Positions 17,328 through 26,338 of a DNA stretch of 49,774 bases are shown in pieces. The stretch spans positions 1 to 49,774 of the forward strand of contig CANQZR010000002.1 of the NCBI GenBank assembly GCA_947628405.1, given 5' to 3'. Each line of letters starts with the position of its first letter. Position 1 is the first letter of the stretch. Source of the DNA: an uncultured Clostridia bacterium. Lineage in GTDB: Bacteria > Bacillota > Clostridia > Oscillospirales > Ruminococcaceae. The position numbers and the translations under genes are program-made. The notes under the pieces were generated by a model. That model was not told the origin of the DNA, did not search any database, and worked only from the letters and a program-made list of their open reading frames with translations.

Positions 17328-17918
17328 ATGAGTATAAGTATTCCTTATGTTGTAAGACAAACAGGCAGAGGAGAGCGTTCGTATGATATCTTCTCAATGC
17401 TTCTTGAGGACAGGATCATTATGCTTTATGAAGATGTCAATGATGCTTCAGCAAGCCTTGTAGTATCACAGCTTCTTTATCTTGAAAGTCAGGATCCTGA
17501 AAAGGATATAAGCCTTTATATAAACAGTCCCGGAGGTTCTGTTACTGCCGGAATGGCAATATATGATACAATGCAGTATATAAAATGTGATGTATCGACT
17601 ATATGTGTAGGTCTTGCAGCTTCAATGGGAGCTTTTCTGCTTTCTTCCGGAGCAAAAGGAAAAAGGCTGGCTCTTCCCAATTCGGAAATAATGATACATC
17701 AGCCGCTTATTTCGGGAGGTCTTTCCGGTCAGTGTACCGATATCAAAATACGCGCTGAACATCTTGTAAGAACAAGAGAAAATCTGAACAGGATACTTGC
17801 TCAGAATACTGGAAAGCCTATAGAAACAATAAGAGAAGACACCGAGCGTGATAATTTTATGAGTGCGGCTGAGGCTGCGGATTACGGTCTGGTAGATAAG
17901 GTTATTTTTAGTAGATAA
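17328..17918 (+). CDS. clpP: ATP-dependent Clp protease proteolytic subunit
   Basis: Serine protease that forms the tetradecameric chamber fed by ClpX or ClpC. From ATG 17328 it has 196 residues with the triad Ser99 (AASMGAF), His124 (MIHQP) and Asp175 (ERDNFM). The ORF-track start at 17214 adds 38 unlikely residues; [20 protein letters not shown] is the usual N-terminus, and TGAGG lies just before. There is no visible CtsR heptad repeat upstream. clpX follows after 17 bases. Confidence 0.98.
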   Translation: MSISIPYVVRQTGRGERSYDIFSMLLEDRIIMLYEDVNDASASLVVSQLLYLESQDPEKDISLYINSPGGSVTAGMAIYDTMQYIKCDVSTICVGLAASMGAFLLSSGAKGKRLALPNSEIMIHQPLISGGLSGQCTDIKIRAEHLVRTRENLNRILAQNTGKPIETIREDTERDNFMSAAEAADYGLVDKVIFSR

Positions 17919-17935
17919 GTCTGGAGTTTGATATA

Positions 17936-19204
17936 ATGGCCGGAAATGATGGTATGAAACGCTGCGGTTTTTGCGGAAAGCCCGAAAACAGGGTGCAGAA
18001 TATTTTTTCCGCAGGAAACTGCAATATATGTGACGAATGCGTTATTTATTGCTATGAAATGCTTGCAAAGCATAATCTTGTTTACAGCGGCGTTAAGCAT
18101 CTAAACAATAAAAATGCCGCTCCTCGTCCGATAAAGATCAAGAAACCTTCGGAGATCAAAAAAGTTCTTGATGAATATGTTATCGGACAGGATGAAGCCA
18201 AAACTGCATTGTCAGTGGCAGTATATAATCATTACAAACGCATAATGACTCAGGTGGATACAGATGATGTTGAACTCCAGAAAAGCAATATCATTCTTGT
18301 AGGTCCTACCGGAGTGGGTAAAACTATACTTGCGCAGACTCTTGCAAAGACATTGGATGTGCCATTTGCCATAGCCGATGCTACTACTCTTACGGAAGCG
18401 GGCTATGTGGGCGATGATGTGGAAAACGTTCTTGTAAGATTGCTTCAGGCTGCGGATTTCAACGTTGAAGAAGCAGAGCGAGGCATTATTTATATTGATG
18501 AAATTGATAAAATTGCCAGAAAATCTGAAAATACATCTATAACCCGTGACGTAAGCGGTGAGGGCGTTCAGCAGGCGCTTCTGAAAATAGTAGAGGGAAC
18601 GGTTTCAAACGTTCCTCCTCAGGGCGGAAGAAAACACCCTAATCAGGAATTTATACACATTGATACAAAAAATATACTTTTTATATGCGGCGGAGCTTTT
18701 GACGGTCTCGATAAAGTTATCCAGAAGCGTACTGAATCGTCATCACTTGGTTTTGGCGCCGATATAAAGACAAAATCGGAAAAATCCAAGGGAATATACA
18801 AGGAAGTAATACATCAGGATTTTGTAAAATACGGCATGGTTCCTGAGTTCGTCGGCAGAATGCCCGTAATCGCCGTTCTTGACGAGCTTGATGAAGATTC
18901 ACTGGTAGAGATACTTGTCAAGCCTAAAAATTCTCTTGTAAAGCAGTACAAAAAGCTCTTTGAACTGGACGGAATAGAGCTGGAATTTGAAAATGAAGCT
19001 TTGCGTGCAATAGCAAAAAAAGCTATCGAACAGAATACAGGTGCGCGCGGTCTGCGCTCGATAGTTGAAAAAATACTTCAGAAATATATGTTTGAGCTTC
19101 CGTCAAATTCTGACGTATGCGGTTTGACTGTCACTAAAAACTGCGTTTCAGGTGAAGAAGAACCTATTGTCAGAAAAGGAAAGAAAAAAACTGTAAAAAA
19201 ATGA
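17936..19204 (+). CDS. clpX: ATP-dependent protease ATP-binding subunit ClpX
   Basis: AAA+ unfoldase that delivers proteins to ClpP. The 422 residues begin with the zinc-binding domain (C10, C13, C32, C35), followed by Walker A GPTGVGKT (123-130), Walker B IIYIDEID and an arginine-rich sensor end ([13 protein letters not shown]). It lies immediately downstream of clpP and ends at a terminator, which separates it from lon. Confidence 0.98.
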   Translation: MAGNDGMKRCGFCGKPENRVQNIFSAGNCNICDECVIYCYEMLAKHNLVYSGVKHLNNKNAAPRPIKIKKPSEIKKVLDEYVIGQDEAKTALSVAVYNHYKRIMTQVDTDDVELQKSNIILVGPTGVGKTILAQTLAKTLDVPFAIADATTLTEAGYVGDDVENVLVRLLQAADFNVEEAERGIIYIDEIDKIARKSENTSITRDVSGEGVQQALLKIVEGTVSNVPPQGGRKHPNQEFIHIDTKNILFICGGAFDGLDKVIQKRTESSSLGFGADIKTKSEKSKGIYKEVIHQDFVKYGMVPEFVGRMPVIAVLDELDEDSLVEILVKPKNSLVKQYKKLFELDGIELEFENEALRAIAKKAIEQNTGARGLRSIVEKILQKYMFELPSNSDVCGLTVTKNCVSGEEEPIVRKGKKKTVKK

Positions 19205-19233
19205 TCTTTGTTATATATAGGATATTAAATCAT

Positions 19234-19267
19234 AAAATACGCTTTTTGTTCAAAGGGCGTATTTTTG
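19234..19267 (+). terminator. intrinsic terminator after clpX
   Basis: AAAATACGC (19234-19242) pairs with GCGTATTTT (19257-19265) around a 14-base loop, followed by T-rich sequence. It ends the tig-clpP-clpX unit. Confidence 0.8.
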
Positions 19268-19357
19268 TTTAGTCACATGGTCAGTAATTGGTTTGTTATG
19301 TGTATCATGGAATTTAAAAACTCAGTATAAACTAAATTTAATTTCTTAAATTGTTAC

Positions 19358-19386
19358 TTGCAAAATATAAGCATTTAATATATAAT
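19358..19386 (+). promoter_or_regulatory. sigma-A promoter of lon
   Basis: TTGCAA (19358-19363), 17 bases, TATAAT (19381-19386), 53 bp before the lon ATG and downstream of the clpX terminator. lon is therefore probably transcribed on its own. The 235-base gap holds only this promoter and the terminator. Confidence 0.8.
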
Positions 19387-19439
19387 ATAAGTGTGTATTA
19401 TATTTATCATGATCGGATATTTCCGGTCGGGAGGTTAGT

Positions 19440-21833
19440 ATGAAAACAAAAATTGAAGATATAACGATGCCTGCTCTTGCTATAAGAGGTCTGGTCGTTT
19501 TTCCGAATGTGGTGGTGCATTTTGATGTTGCCCGTGAAATGTCGGAAGCCGCCCTCAAAGCCGCTATGAGCGATAACAAACTGATCTTTCTAACAGCCCA
19601 GAAAGATGACCAGGTAGATGAGCCCGACATACACGATCTTTATCGCGTTGGAGTTGTTGCTGAAATACGGCAGATGCTCAAAGGCTCGGATAATGTCCTC
19701 AGAGTGCTTGTAGAGGGCAAATACCGTGCAAAACTTATGGATATATGCCAGTATGAACCGTATCTTGTCGCTAAAGTAAGACCGCATCCTGAGGTCAAGA
19801 GAATACGCAGCGATGAAGTGGAAATAGAAGCTGTTATCCGCGCGATCAAACAGGCATTCTATCAGTATGCGTCCGTAATGCCAAGAATGCCTAAAGAGCT
19901 TATTTCATCTATAATGAATGAAAACGATCCGTTCAAACTTTTTGATGCTCTTGTTTTCAATATTCCTCTGGCAGTAGAAGATAAAGAAATACTGCTTGAA
20001 GAAAATCATATTATTTCCCGTCTCGGAATGCTTCTTGCAATGATCTCACGGGAAGTAGAAGTGCTTGATATCGAACGTAATATACAGGAACGCGTAAGAC
20101 AGCAGATAGACAGCAATCAGCGCGAGTATTACCTTCGTGCTCAGATGAAGGCAATTGCCAATCAGCTCGGTGAAGATGACGAGTATCAGGAAGAAATAGA
20201 TGAATATTCAGAAAAAATACAAGCTCTGGATATTGATGACGAATCAAAGGAAAAACTTCTTAAAGAAGCTGACAGGCTGAATAAAATGCCGTCTTCATCA
20301 CAGGACGCTTTCGTTATAAGGAATTATCTTGATACCATTCTTGAACTTCCGTGGAATACTTCTACAAAAGACAACAATGACGTTATGAATGTAAAGGAAG
20401 TTCTTGACAACGACCATTATGGTCTTGACAAAGTTAAGGAACGTATTCTCGAAAATATCGCTGTAAGGGAGCTTAAACCGGACATCAAAGGACAGATAAT
20501 CTGTCTTGTAGGTCCTCCGGGAGTAGGTAAAACTTCTATAGGAAAGTCTATAGCAAGAGCTATGGGAAGAAAATATCAAAGGATATCACTCGGCGGCATA
20601 AGAGATGAATCCGATATAAGAGGTCACAGAAAAACCTATGTCGGAGCAATGCCCGGACGTATCATCAATGCATTAAAGCTGGCAGGAAGCAAAAATCCAC
20701 TTATACTGCTTGATGAGATAGACAAAATGACGCATGATATGCGCGGAGATCCTTCTTCTGCTTTGCTGGAAGTTCTTGATTCCGAACAGAATGTTGCTTT
20801 CCGCGATCATTATATTGAAGTTCCTTTCGACCTTAGCAATGTATTGTTTGTTACAACGGCAAATACTACACAAACGATCGATCCTCCGCTTCTTGACCGT
20901 ATGGATATTATTGAACTTACCAGTTACACAAGGGAAGAAAAATTTCATATTGCAAAGGAACATCTTGTTCCAAAGCAGCTTAAAGCCAACGGTCTAAAAA
21001 CTTCTATGCTGAAGATAAGCGATGAAGCACTGTATATCCTTATCGACAATTACACTAAAGAAGCTGGAGTTCGTACTCTTGAAAGAACGATCGCAAGCAT
21101 TTGCAGAAAAGCCGCTAAAATAATAGTCAGCAATGAAAAGAGATCTGTCCGCGTTACAGGCAAAAATATTGAACAATTCATGGGAGCAAAGAAATACATT
21201 GATGATGATGTATCAACCAAAAATGAAATTGGACTTGTAAACGGTCTGGCGTGGACTTCTGTCGGCGGTGTTATAATGCCTCTTGAAGCCTCTGTGTTTG
21301 ACGGAAAGGGAATTATAGAAACGACCGGTTCTCTTGGTGATGTAATGAAAGAAAGCGCCAAAATAGCGGTCAGCTATGTTCGGAGCGTTGCCGACAAATA
21401 TGGCATTCCAAGTGAATTTTATAAAGAAAAGGACATACATATCCATGCTCCCGAAGGAGCAACCCCCAAAGACGGCCCTTCAGCCGGTGTTACAATGACT
21501 ACGGCTTTGGTTTCAGCTCTTGCAAATATTCCGGTCAAGCATGACGTTGCCATGACAGGCGAGATAACTCTTCACGGAAAAGTTCTTCCTATAGGCGGAT
21601 TGCGTGAAAAAACAATGGCAGCATACAAGGCGGGGATCAAAACCGTAATAATACCGGCAGGAAATAAAGGCGATCTTGAAGAAGTGGACAATGTAGTCAA
21701 GGATAATGTAGAATTTATTTATGCAGAAAAGATATCAGATGTGCTTGATGTGGCTCTGGAGAAAAAGGAACCGCGCTACATAAAGCCTAAGCACCGTGAT
21801 GATGTTTCGGAAAGACAGGTAGTACGTTCATAA
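19440..21833 (+). CDS. lon: ATP-dependent protease La (LonA)
   Basis: Cytoplasmic AAA+ protease that degrades damaged and regulatory proteins. The 797 residues are in LonA order: the N-terminal substrate domain ([21 protein letters not shown]), a coiled-coil linker, Walker A GPPGVGKT (358-365), and the proteolytic domain with the Ser-Lys dyad Ser681 (KDGPSAG) and Lys724 (GLREKTM). GGGAGG precedes the ATG. Two tandem terminators follow. Its place next to clpPX is common in Firmicutes. Confidence 0.98.
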   Translation: MKTKIEDITMPALAIRGLVVFPNVVVHFDVAREMSEAALKAAMSDNKLIFLTAQKDDQVDEPDIHDLYRVGVVAEIRQMLKGSDNVLRVLVEGKYRAKLMDICQYEPYLVAKVRPHPEVKRIRSDEVEIEAVIRAIKQAFYQYASVMPRMPKELISSIMNENDPFKLFDALVFNIPLAVEDKEILLEENHIISRLGMLLAMISREVEVLDIERNIQERVRQQIDSNQREYYLRAQMKAIANQLGEDDEYQEEIDEYSEKIQALDIDDESKEKLLKEADRLNKMPSSSQDAFVIRNYLDTILELPWNTSTKDNNDVMNVKEVLDNDHYGLDKVKERILENIAVRELKPDIKGQIICLVGPPGVGKTSIGKSIARAMGRKYQRISLGGIRDESDIRGHRKTYVGAMPGRIINALKLAGSKNPLILLDEIDKMTHDMRGDPSSALLEVLDSEQNVAFRDHYIEVPFDLSNVLFVTTANTTQTIDPPLLDRMDIIELTSYTREEKFHIAKEHLVPKQLKANGLKTSMLKISDEALYILIDNYTKEAGVRTLERTIASICRKAAKIIVSNEKRSVRVTGKNIEQFMGAKKYIDDDVSTKNEIGLVNGLAWTSVGGVIMPLEASVFDGKGIIETTGSLGDVMKESAKIAVSYVRSVADKYGIPSEFYKEKDIHIHAPEGATPKDGPSAGVTMTTALVSALANIPVKHDVAMTGEITLHGKVLPIGGLREKTMAAYKAGIKTVIIPAGNKGDLEEVDNVVKDNVEFIYAEKISDVLDVALEKKEPRYIKPKHRDDVSERQVVRS

Positions 21834-21838
21834 AACAT

Positions 21839-21871
21839 AAAAGGATCATGCAGGATCGTGTGATCCTTTTT
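21839..21871 (+). terminator. first terminator after lon
   Basis: AAAAGGATCA, a 12-base loop, then TGATCCTTTT form a perfect 10-bp stem with a terminal T-run. Confidence 0.85.
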
Positions 21872-21884
21872 GTTATGTAAAAAA

Positions 21885-21910
21885 CCGAGGTTTGTTCCTC
21901 GGCTTTTTTT
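21885..21910 (+). terminator. second, tandem terminator after lon
   Basis: CCGAGG, loop TTTGTT, CCTCGG, then C and seven T. The flanking A-run lets the stem lengthen with one bulge and may allow termination of minus-strand transcripts too. Two terminators in a row isolate lon from the adaptor gene. Confidence 0.85.
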
Positions 21911-21991
21911 ATTTGAAAAAAATTGTAATAAATCCCGTAAAAAAAGGCAAACTATTCATAAGCATAAATACAACAAGGAGGCATTTTACAA

Positions 21992-22654
21992 ATGAAGATA
22001 AAAAATGCAGCAATAGCCGTTATTGCAGTATGCGGAGTATCTTCGGCTGCTCTTTTAACTGTTCCGGAAATAGTCCTTGATTCTGTTCCGACTGCAACGC
22101 TTGTTAATGTTGAAAGGATAGAACATGAAGACAGCATTTCACTTTCCGGAACGGTAATAAAAGATCTTATTGATGATTCCGTATGTGTGCAGATCTATGT
22201 GCCTGAACAGGATATCAGCAAAGTAAAGCTCGGACAGCCTGCTGAAATAACCGGAGACGCCTTTCCGGGGATAACATATATAGGTACTGTCGATAAAATT
22301 GCAGACATTGCCGGAAAGATACAGTCCGGAGGTACACAAAAGACCGTAGTTGAGGTCACCGTAAACGTTCAAGAACCTGATGATATCCTGAAACATGGCT
22401 ATACGGCTATTGTAAAACTATGTACGTCTGAGCCGTCCATAATGGAAATTCTTCCGTATGAAGCCATAAATCAGGACGATAACGGCGAATTTGTATATAT
22501 TCTCAGAAACGGCAGGGTATATAAACGCTATGTTGAAACGGGAAGAGAACTGAGCGGTGGCGTGGAATTAAAAACATCTATAGCTTCGGACGAAAATATC
22601 ATTACTGTAGATAAAATTCCGGAAGACGGTTCGGCAGTAAAATTTGATAAATAA
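21992..22654 (+). CDS. HlyD/YknX-like adaptor of an ABC transporter
   Basis: A 220-residue protein with an N-terminal membrane anchor (about residues 5-25), then a beta-rich part like membrane-fusion adaptors: VCVQIYVPEQDISKVKLGQPAEIT fits the lipoyl/beta-barrel region, and NGRVYKRYVETGRELSGGVELK the C-terminal end. It is much shorter than typical HlyD or MacA proteins and lacks the long coiled-coil hairpin. It is followed after 11 bases by a MacB-type permease, as in yknXYZ, but no ATPase gene lies between or beside them. Confidence 0.72.
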   Translation: MKIKNAAIAVIAVCGVSSAALLTVPEIVLDSVPTATLVNVERIEHEDSISLSGTVIKDLIDDSVCVQIYVPEQDISKVKLGQPAEITGDAFPGITYIGTVDKIADIAGKIQSGGTQKTVVEVTVNVQEPDDILKHGYTAIVKLCTSEPSIMEILPYEAINQDDNGEFVYILRNGRVYKRYVETGRELSGGVELKTSIASDENIITVDKIPEDGSAVKFDK

Positions 22655-22665
22655 GGGGGATATGT

Positions 22666-23847
22666 ATGACTGATATATTTCGTATGGGAGTAAGATGTCT
22701 TTTTCATAGTAAAATACGTTCTGTTCTTACCATAGCAGGGATAGCAGTAGGTGTATCGGCGGTAATGATAGTTTCGGCAATAGGCGATCTGGGAAAATTT
22801 TCTATAAACAGCGAACTGTCCGGAATGGGCATGGACAGCCTTGTAGTATCTGTACGATCCGGCTCTTCAGGAAAATTGACAGAAAACGAACTTGAAAAGA
22901 TTAGATCCATTGATTCCGTAGGCAATGCTATGCCTTTGATGAACATGATAGCTGAATGTGAAATAAAAAATTCACATATTACCTGCATGACATGGGGAGT
23001 AAACGAGGACGCTGACAATGTGATAGACCTTGAAGTTCTGCACGGACGTCTTATAAACAGAGGAGATATTGCGGAAAAAAGCAATGTATGTGTTATAGAT
23101 GAAGCAATTGCTGAGGAAAAATATAAACGCAGCAACATTATAGGCAAAAAAATGAATATTTTTATATACGGAGAGCCTATAGAATTTGAAATAGTAGGTG
23201 TTGTAAAAAACGGAGTAAATACTTTGCAGAATATGCTTGGAGGATTTATACCGGACTTTGTTTATATCCCATATTCCGTAATGCAGGAATACTCTGAAAG
23301 GGATAATTTCGATCAGATCACCGTCAGGCTGCGAGACAGCGCCGAAAGCGGATACACGGCATCGGAAGTAAAAAAAATATTGTCATTGGGCAATAATAAA
23401 TATGAATATTCAGTTGACGATCTTGTGAGCCGAAAGGAAAAAATGAATAATATACTTTCCATAGCGTCGGCAGCACTTTCCGCAGTAGCCGGCATAAGCC
23501 TGATAGTTTCGGGAATATCCACAATGACCGTAATGCTGGTATCCGTAAATGAAAGGACACGCGAAATAGGTATAAAAAAATCTATCGGCGCAGGAAAAGC
23601 TGAAATAATGTCTGAATTTCTTATCGGTTCTGTAGCGATAACATTTATCGGCAGTATCATAGGGATATTCTCAGGAGCTGTATTATCAGTCCTGGTAGGC
23701 TTGATGACAGGTATAGGGATATATATAAACTGGAAACTATGCGGAATACTTCTTCTGATATCATTGCTGATCGGCGGCGGTTTTGGGACCTATCCGGCAT
23801 ATAAAGCGGCATCGCTGAATCCCGTAGATGCGTTAAGGTATGAATAA
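22666..23847 (+). CDS. MacB/FtsX-type ABC transporter permease
   Basis: A 393-residue permease with one N-terminal helix (about 18-40), a large extracytoplasmic MacB-type domain (about 45-250) and three C-terminal helices of the FtsX domain (about 265-285, 315-345, 350-375). The intracellular coupling segment NERTREIGIKKSIGAGKAEIMSEF and the ending NPVDALRYE are family hallmarks. Such permeases need a MacB-type ATPase for mechanotransmission. None is found in this window. GGGGGATATGT precedes the ATG. The gene converges on the recombinase gene and ends at a long hairpin. Confidence 0.88.
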   Translation: MTDIFRMGVRCLFHSKIRSVLTIAGIAVGVSAVMIVSAIGDLGKFSINSELSGMGMDSLVVSVRSGSSGKLTENELEKIRSIDSVGNAMPLMNMIAECEIKNSHITCMTWGVNEDADNVIDLEVLHGRLINRGDIAEKSNVCVIDEAIAEEKYKRSNIIGKKMNIFIYGEPIEFEIVGVVKNGVNTLQNMLGGFIPDFVYIPYSVMQEYSERDNFDQITVRLRDSAESGYTASEVKKILSLGNNKYEYSVDDLVSRKEKMNNILSIASAALSAVAGISLIVSGISTMTVMLVSVNERTREIGIKKSIGAGKAEIMSEFLIGSVAITFIGSIIGIFSGAVLSVLVGLMTGIGIYINWKLCGILLLISLLIGGGFGTYPAYKAASLNPVDALRYE

Positions 23848-23851
23848 TGTT

Positions 23852-23893
23852 ATATCCGCTATAAAGCAGAACTGCTTTACAGCGGATATTTTG
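23852..23893. terminator. terminator between convergent permease and recombinase genes
   Basis: ATATCCGCT-A-TAAAGCAG, loop AA, CTGCTTTA-C-AGCGGATAT form an 18-bp stem with one mismatch, followed by TTTTG on the plus strand. It ends the permease transcript and may also serve the minus-strand gene. Confidence 0.85.
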
Positions 23894-23899
23894 TTTCTA

Positions 23900-24901
23900 T
23901 CAGCGTTTAGGCTTTTTATTATTATGGATATTTGCAAGAGGTGAAGCGTCCATGGCTTCTTTTAATGATTCATTGGATATGTGAGTATATATTTCTGTTG
24001 TAGAAATGCTTTTGTGTCCCAGAATATCTTTGAGGACAAGAGTATCCACATGACCATGCTGATACATCAGGGTAGCCGCAGTATGGCGGAGTTTATGAGT
24101 GGAATATCCCTTATTGTCAAGATTACTGTCTTTAAGAGCATTATCAACTATCTGCTGAACGCGTCTGTTAGTTATACGCGTTCCACGCTTGCTTAAAAAA
24201 AGCGCGTTTGGTTCTGTCGGAGACGGCTGACGTTCATCAATATATTGCACTATCGCCGAAGCACAGGCGTCATTAATGTGTATTATGCGTTCTTTATTGC
24301 CTTTTCCCAGCAAACGCAGAGTACGTTCGTTAAGATCAACGTCCTGCAGATTTATTCCTACAAGCTCGCTGAGACGCATACCGCAGTTGATGAACAGAGT
24401 TATTATACAGTAATCCCTGTAATAGTATGGATCTTCATCATTCATATTCTGAAGAAGTTTTATACTGTCATCAAGTGTAAGAAATTTAGGAAGGCGTTCA
24501 TGCATTTTAGGATAGTCAACGTCCTTTGTAGGGTCGTTTGGAATAAGATCCAGATCCCGATAAAGGCATTTATAGAATACTTTCAGTGAAGCCAGTTTGC
24601 GGTGACGTGTTTTGGCTGTATTGTTTCTTTCCGTTGCAACATAGCTGAGATAACTAAGTATATCGAGCTTTGTAACATCGCGTATATATTCAAGGGGAAT
24701 ATCTGTTATAGATATTTCATTCATAGGAGTATCAAGGGACATTCCTGTTTTGGTAAGTTTGATATATCTTAAAAACAGCCTCAGATCTATATAATAAGAT
24801 TCAAGCGTCCGCTCCGATTTTATCTTTACCACTCTTTGATAGGTGAAAAAGTCATTCAGGTACGGCGGACATTCTTTAGGATCAATTTTTCCTGACGCCA
24901 T
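23900..24901 (-). CDS. Xer-type tyrosine recombinase
   Basis: A 333-residue site-specific recombinase. The N-terminal core-binding domain (YLNDFFTYQRVVKIKSERT) is followed by a catalytic domain with the complete set Arg176 (GMRLSEL), Lys200, His269-x2-Arg272 (HKLRHT), His296 (GHKS) and the nucleophile Tyr305 (IYTHI). The architecture is like XerC/XerD chromosome-dimer resolvases. There are no phage or transposon genes and no visible att repeats around it, so a housekeeping Xer is more likely than an element integrase. XerC versus XerD cannot be decided by eye. It has its own consensus promoter. Confidence 0.88.
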   Translation of the reverse strand: MASGKIDPKECPPYLNDFFTYQRVVKIKSERTLESYYIDLRLFLRYIKLTKTGMSLDTPMNEISITDIPLEYIRDVTKLDILSYLSYVATERNNTAKTRHRKLASLKVFYKCLYRDLDLIPNDPTKDVDYPKMHERLPKFLTLDDSIKLLQNMNDEDPYYYRDYCIITLFINCGMRLSELVGINLQDVDLNERTLRLLGKGNKERIIHINDACASAIVQYIDERQPSPTEPNALFLSKRGTRITNRRVQQIVDNALKDSNLDNKGYSTHKLRHTAATLMYQHGHVDTLVLKDILGHKSISTTEIYTHISNESLKEAMDASPLANIHNNKKPKR

Positions 24902-24947
24902 AATTTCCTCCCATATTTTTACAATTGATAAAATTTTCTATACTTTT

Positions 24948-24976
24948 ATTGTAATCCTTAACTTTTTTTTTGTCAA
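24948..24976 (-). promoter_or_regulatory. sigma-A promoter of the Xer gene (minus strand)
   Basis: On the minus strand TTGACA (plus 24971-24976), 17 bases, TACAAT (plus 24948-24953), about 47 bp before the recombinase ATG and GGGAGG site. The promoter of the divergent M16 gene lies about 30 bp away. Confidence 0.8.
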
Positions 24977-25000
24977 GGTATAGAATTATAAAAAAAGATG

Positions 25001-25009
25001 TGTTATAAT
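25001..25009 (+). promoter_or_regulatory. extended -10 promoter of the yfmF-yfmH operon
   Basis: TGT-TATAAT at 25001-25009 has only a poor -35 17 bases upstream. The expected start of transcription is around 25016, immediately before a perfect palindrome. Confidence 0.55.
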
Positions 25010-25018
25010 AATATATAT

Positions 25019-25035
25019 ACTGTGCAATGCACAGT
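25019..25035. repeat. 17-bp palindrome at the start of the yfmF leader
   Basis: ACTGTGC-AAT-GCACAGT is a perfect 7-bp inverted repeat just downstream of the -10 element. It could be an operator or a short 5' hairpin of the mRNA. Confidence 0.5.
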
Positions 25036-25066
25036 CTGAAACATCATGTTACAGGAGTTGATAAAT

Positions 25067-26338
25067 TTGGCGGTAATTTACAATCGTGAAAAGATCGGGG
25101 AAGGTATAAACTTTACCAGTCTTATAAATAAGAGACAAAAAACCAATACCATTATGATCCACCTTCTTACGCCTTTGTCATCGGAAACTGCTTCGGTCAA
25201 TGCTTTGATACCTTATGTTCTATGCGGAAGCAGCAGAGAATATCCTACAATTACAATTCTTAACAAAAAGCTGTCTGAGCTTTATGGAGCGGTCATAAAA
25301 GGTTCTGTTTCAAAAATGGGCGACAGTCAGGCTCTTTCACTTATGGCAGGATGTATAAACAACAGATATACATTCAACAATGAAAAAATAACCGAGGAAA
25401 TGACAAAAATACTTGCAGGCTGCCTTGTTGATCCCAATATTTCCGGAAACGGATTTGAAAGTAAAGATTTTGAACTTAAAAAGCAGGAACTTCTTGACGA
25501 TATTGATGCCGAAATAAATGATAAGCGCGCATATGCCTTTAAAAGAGCAAATATGAACATATTCAGGAACGAACCTGCATCTATCTCAATAAAAGGAGAC
25601 AGGGAACACGCCGAAAACATAACTGCCGTTTCAGCCTATGAACAGTACAAGGAGCTTCTAAAAACTTCCCAGATCGAGATCTTCTTTGTGGGAGCGGAAT
25701 ATTCCAACAGCTGCAAAGACATTCTTTCAGAAGCGTTTGCAAAAATAGACAGAAGCTACAGCGGCGATAATCATTCAGATATATCTCCCCTTAAAGACGA
25801 AATATGCCGTGTGACCGAAGCCCATGATGTGGCACAAAGCAAAATGGTAATGGCTTTCAAGACAGATCATAACAACATTATCACTATGAAGCTGATGAAT
25901 GCTGTTTTCGGAGCAACACCCATATCTAAGCTGTTTATGAATGTTCGCGAGAAACTGAGTCTTTGCTATTACTGTTCTTCCGGATTTAACGAAAAAAAAG
26001 GTGTTCTTTACGTTGACAGCGGTGTTGAACATTCCAACATTGAAAAGGCTGAAAACGAGATCATAAATCAGCTCGAAGCTATGAAAAACGGAGATTTTTC
26101 TGACGAAGAAATTGAAAATGCACGTCTTGCAATAATCAATTCATGGAAAGGTGTCGGTGACGGAGCGCGTTCCATTGCTGACTGGTATTTCAACCAATGC
26201 TATTCCGGAAGATCTGATCCACCGGAAAAGAATATAGAAAATATCATGAAAGTTACCCGGAACGATATTATTGAAGCAGCAAAGTCGCTCAGACTTGACA
26301 CAGTCTATGTTCTTACAGGAAAGGGGGATACTGAGTAA
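25067..26338 (+). CDS. M16-family protein, YfmF-like, non-catalytic partner
   Basis: An M16 (insulinase-fold) protein of about 423 residues. It resembles YfmF, which in B. subtilis is linked with YfmH to 5-aminopentanol modification of EF-P. The zinc motif HxxEH expected in the N-terminal domain is missing (the region reads VNALIPYVLCGSSREYPTI), so it is probably the non-catalytic half of a heterodimer. I place the start at TTG 25067, nine bases after AGGAG (25053-25057); the ORF-track ATG at 25046 has no ribosome site. The stop overlaps the next ATG by one base. Confidence 0.82.
   Translation: MAVIYNREKIGEGINFTSLINKRQKTNTIMIHLLTPLSSETASVNALIPYVLCGSSREYPTITILNKKLSELYGAVIKGSVSKMGDSQALSLMAGCINNRYTFNNEKITEEMTKILAGCLVDPNISGNGFESKDFELKKQELLDDIDAEINDKRAYAFKRANMNIFRNEPASISIKGDREHAENITAVSAYEQYKELLKTSQIEIFFVGAEYSNSCKDILSEAFAKIDRSYSGDNHSDISPLKDEICRVTEAHDVAQSKMVMAFKTDHNNIITMKLMNAVFGATPISKLFMNVREKLSLCYYCSSGFNEKKGVLYVDSGVEHSNIEKAENEIINQLEAMKNGDFSDEEIENARLAIINSWKGVGDGARSIADWYFNQCYSGRSDPPEKNIENIMKVTRNDIIEAAKSLRLDTVYVLTGKGDTE

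Noticed and set aside
23900-24901. Mobile-element integrase
   Set aside because: No att-like direct repeats, no excisionase, phage or transfer genes nearby. The architecture and context fit a chromosomal Xer protein better.
24970-25009. TTGTCA as -35 for the yfmF promoter
   Set aside because: The distance of 28 bases to TATAAT is too long. TTGTCA is the back of the minus-strand TTGACA of the Xer gene.
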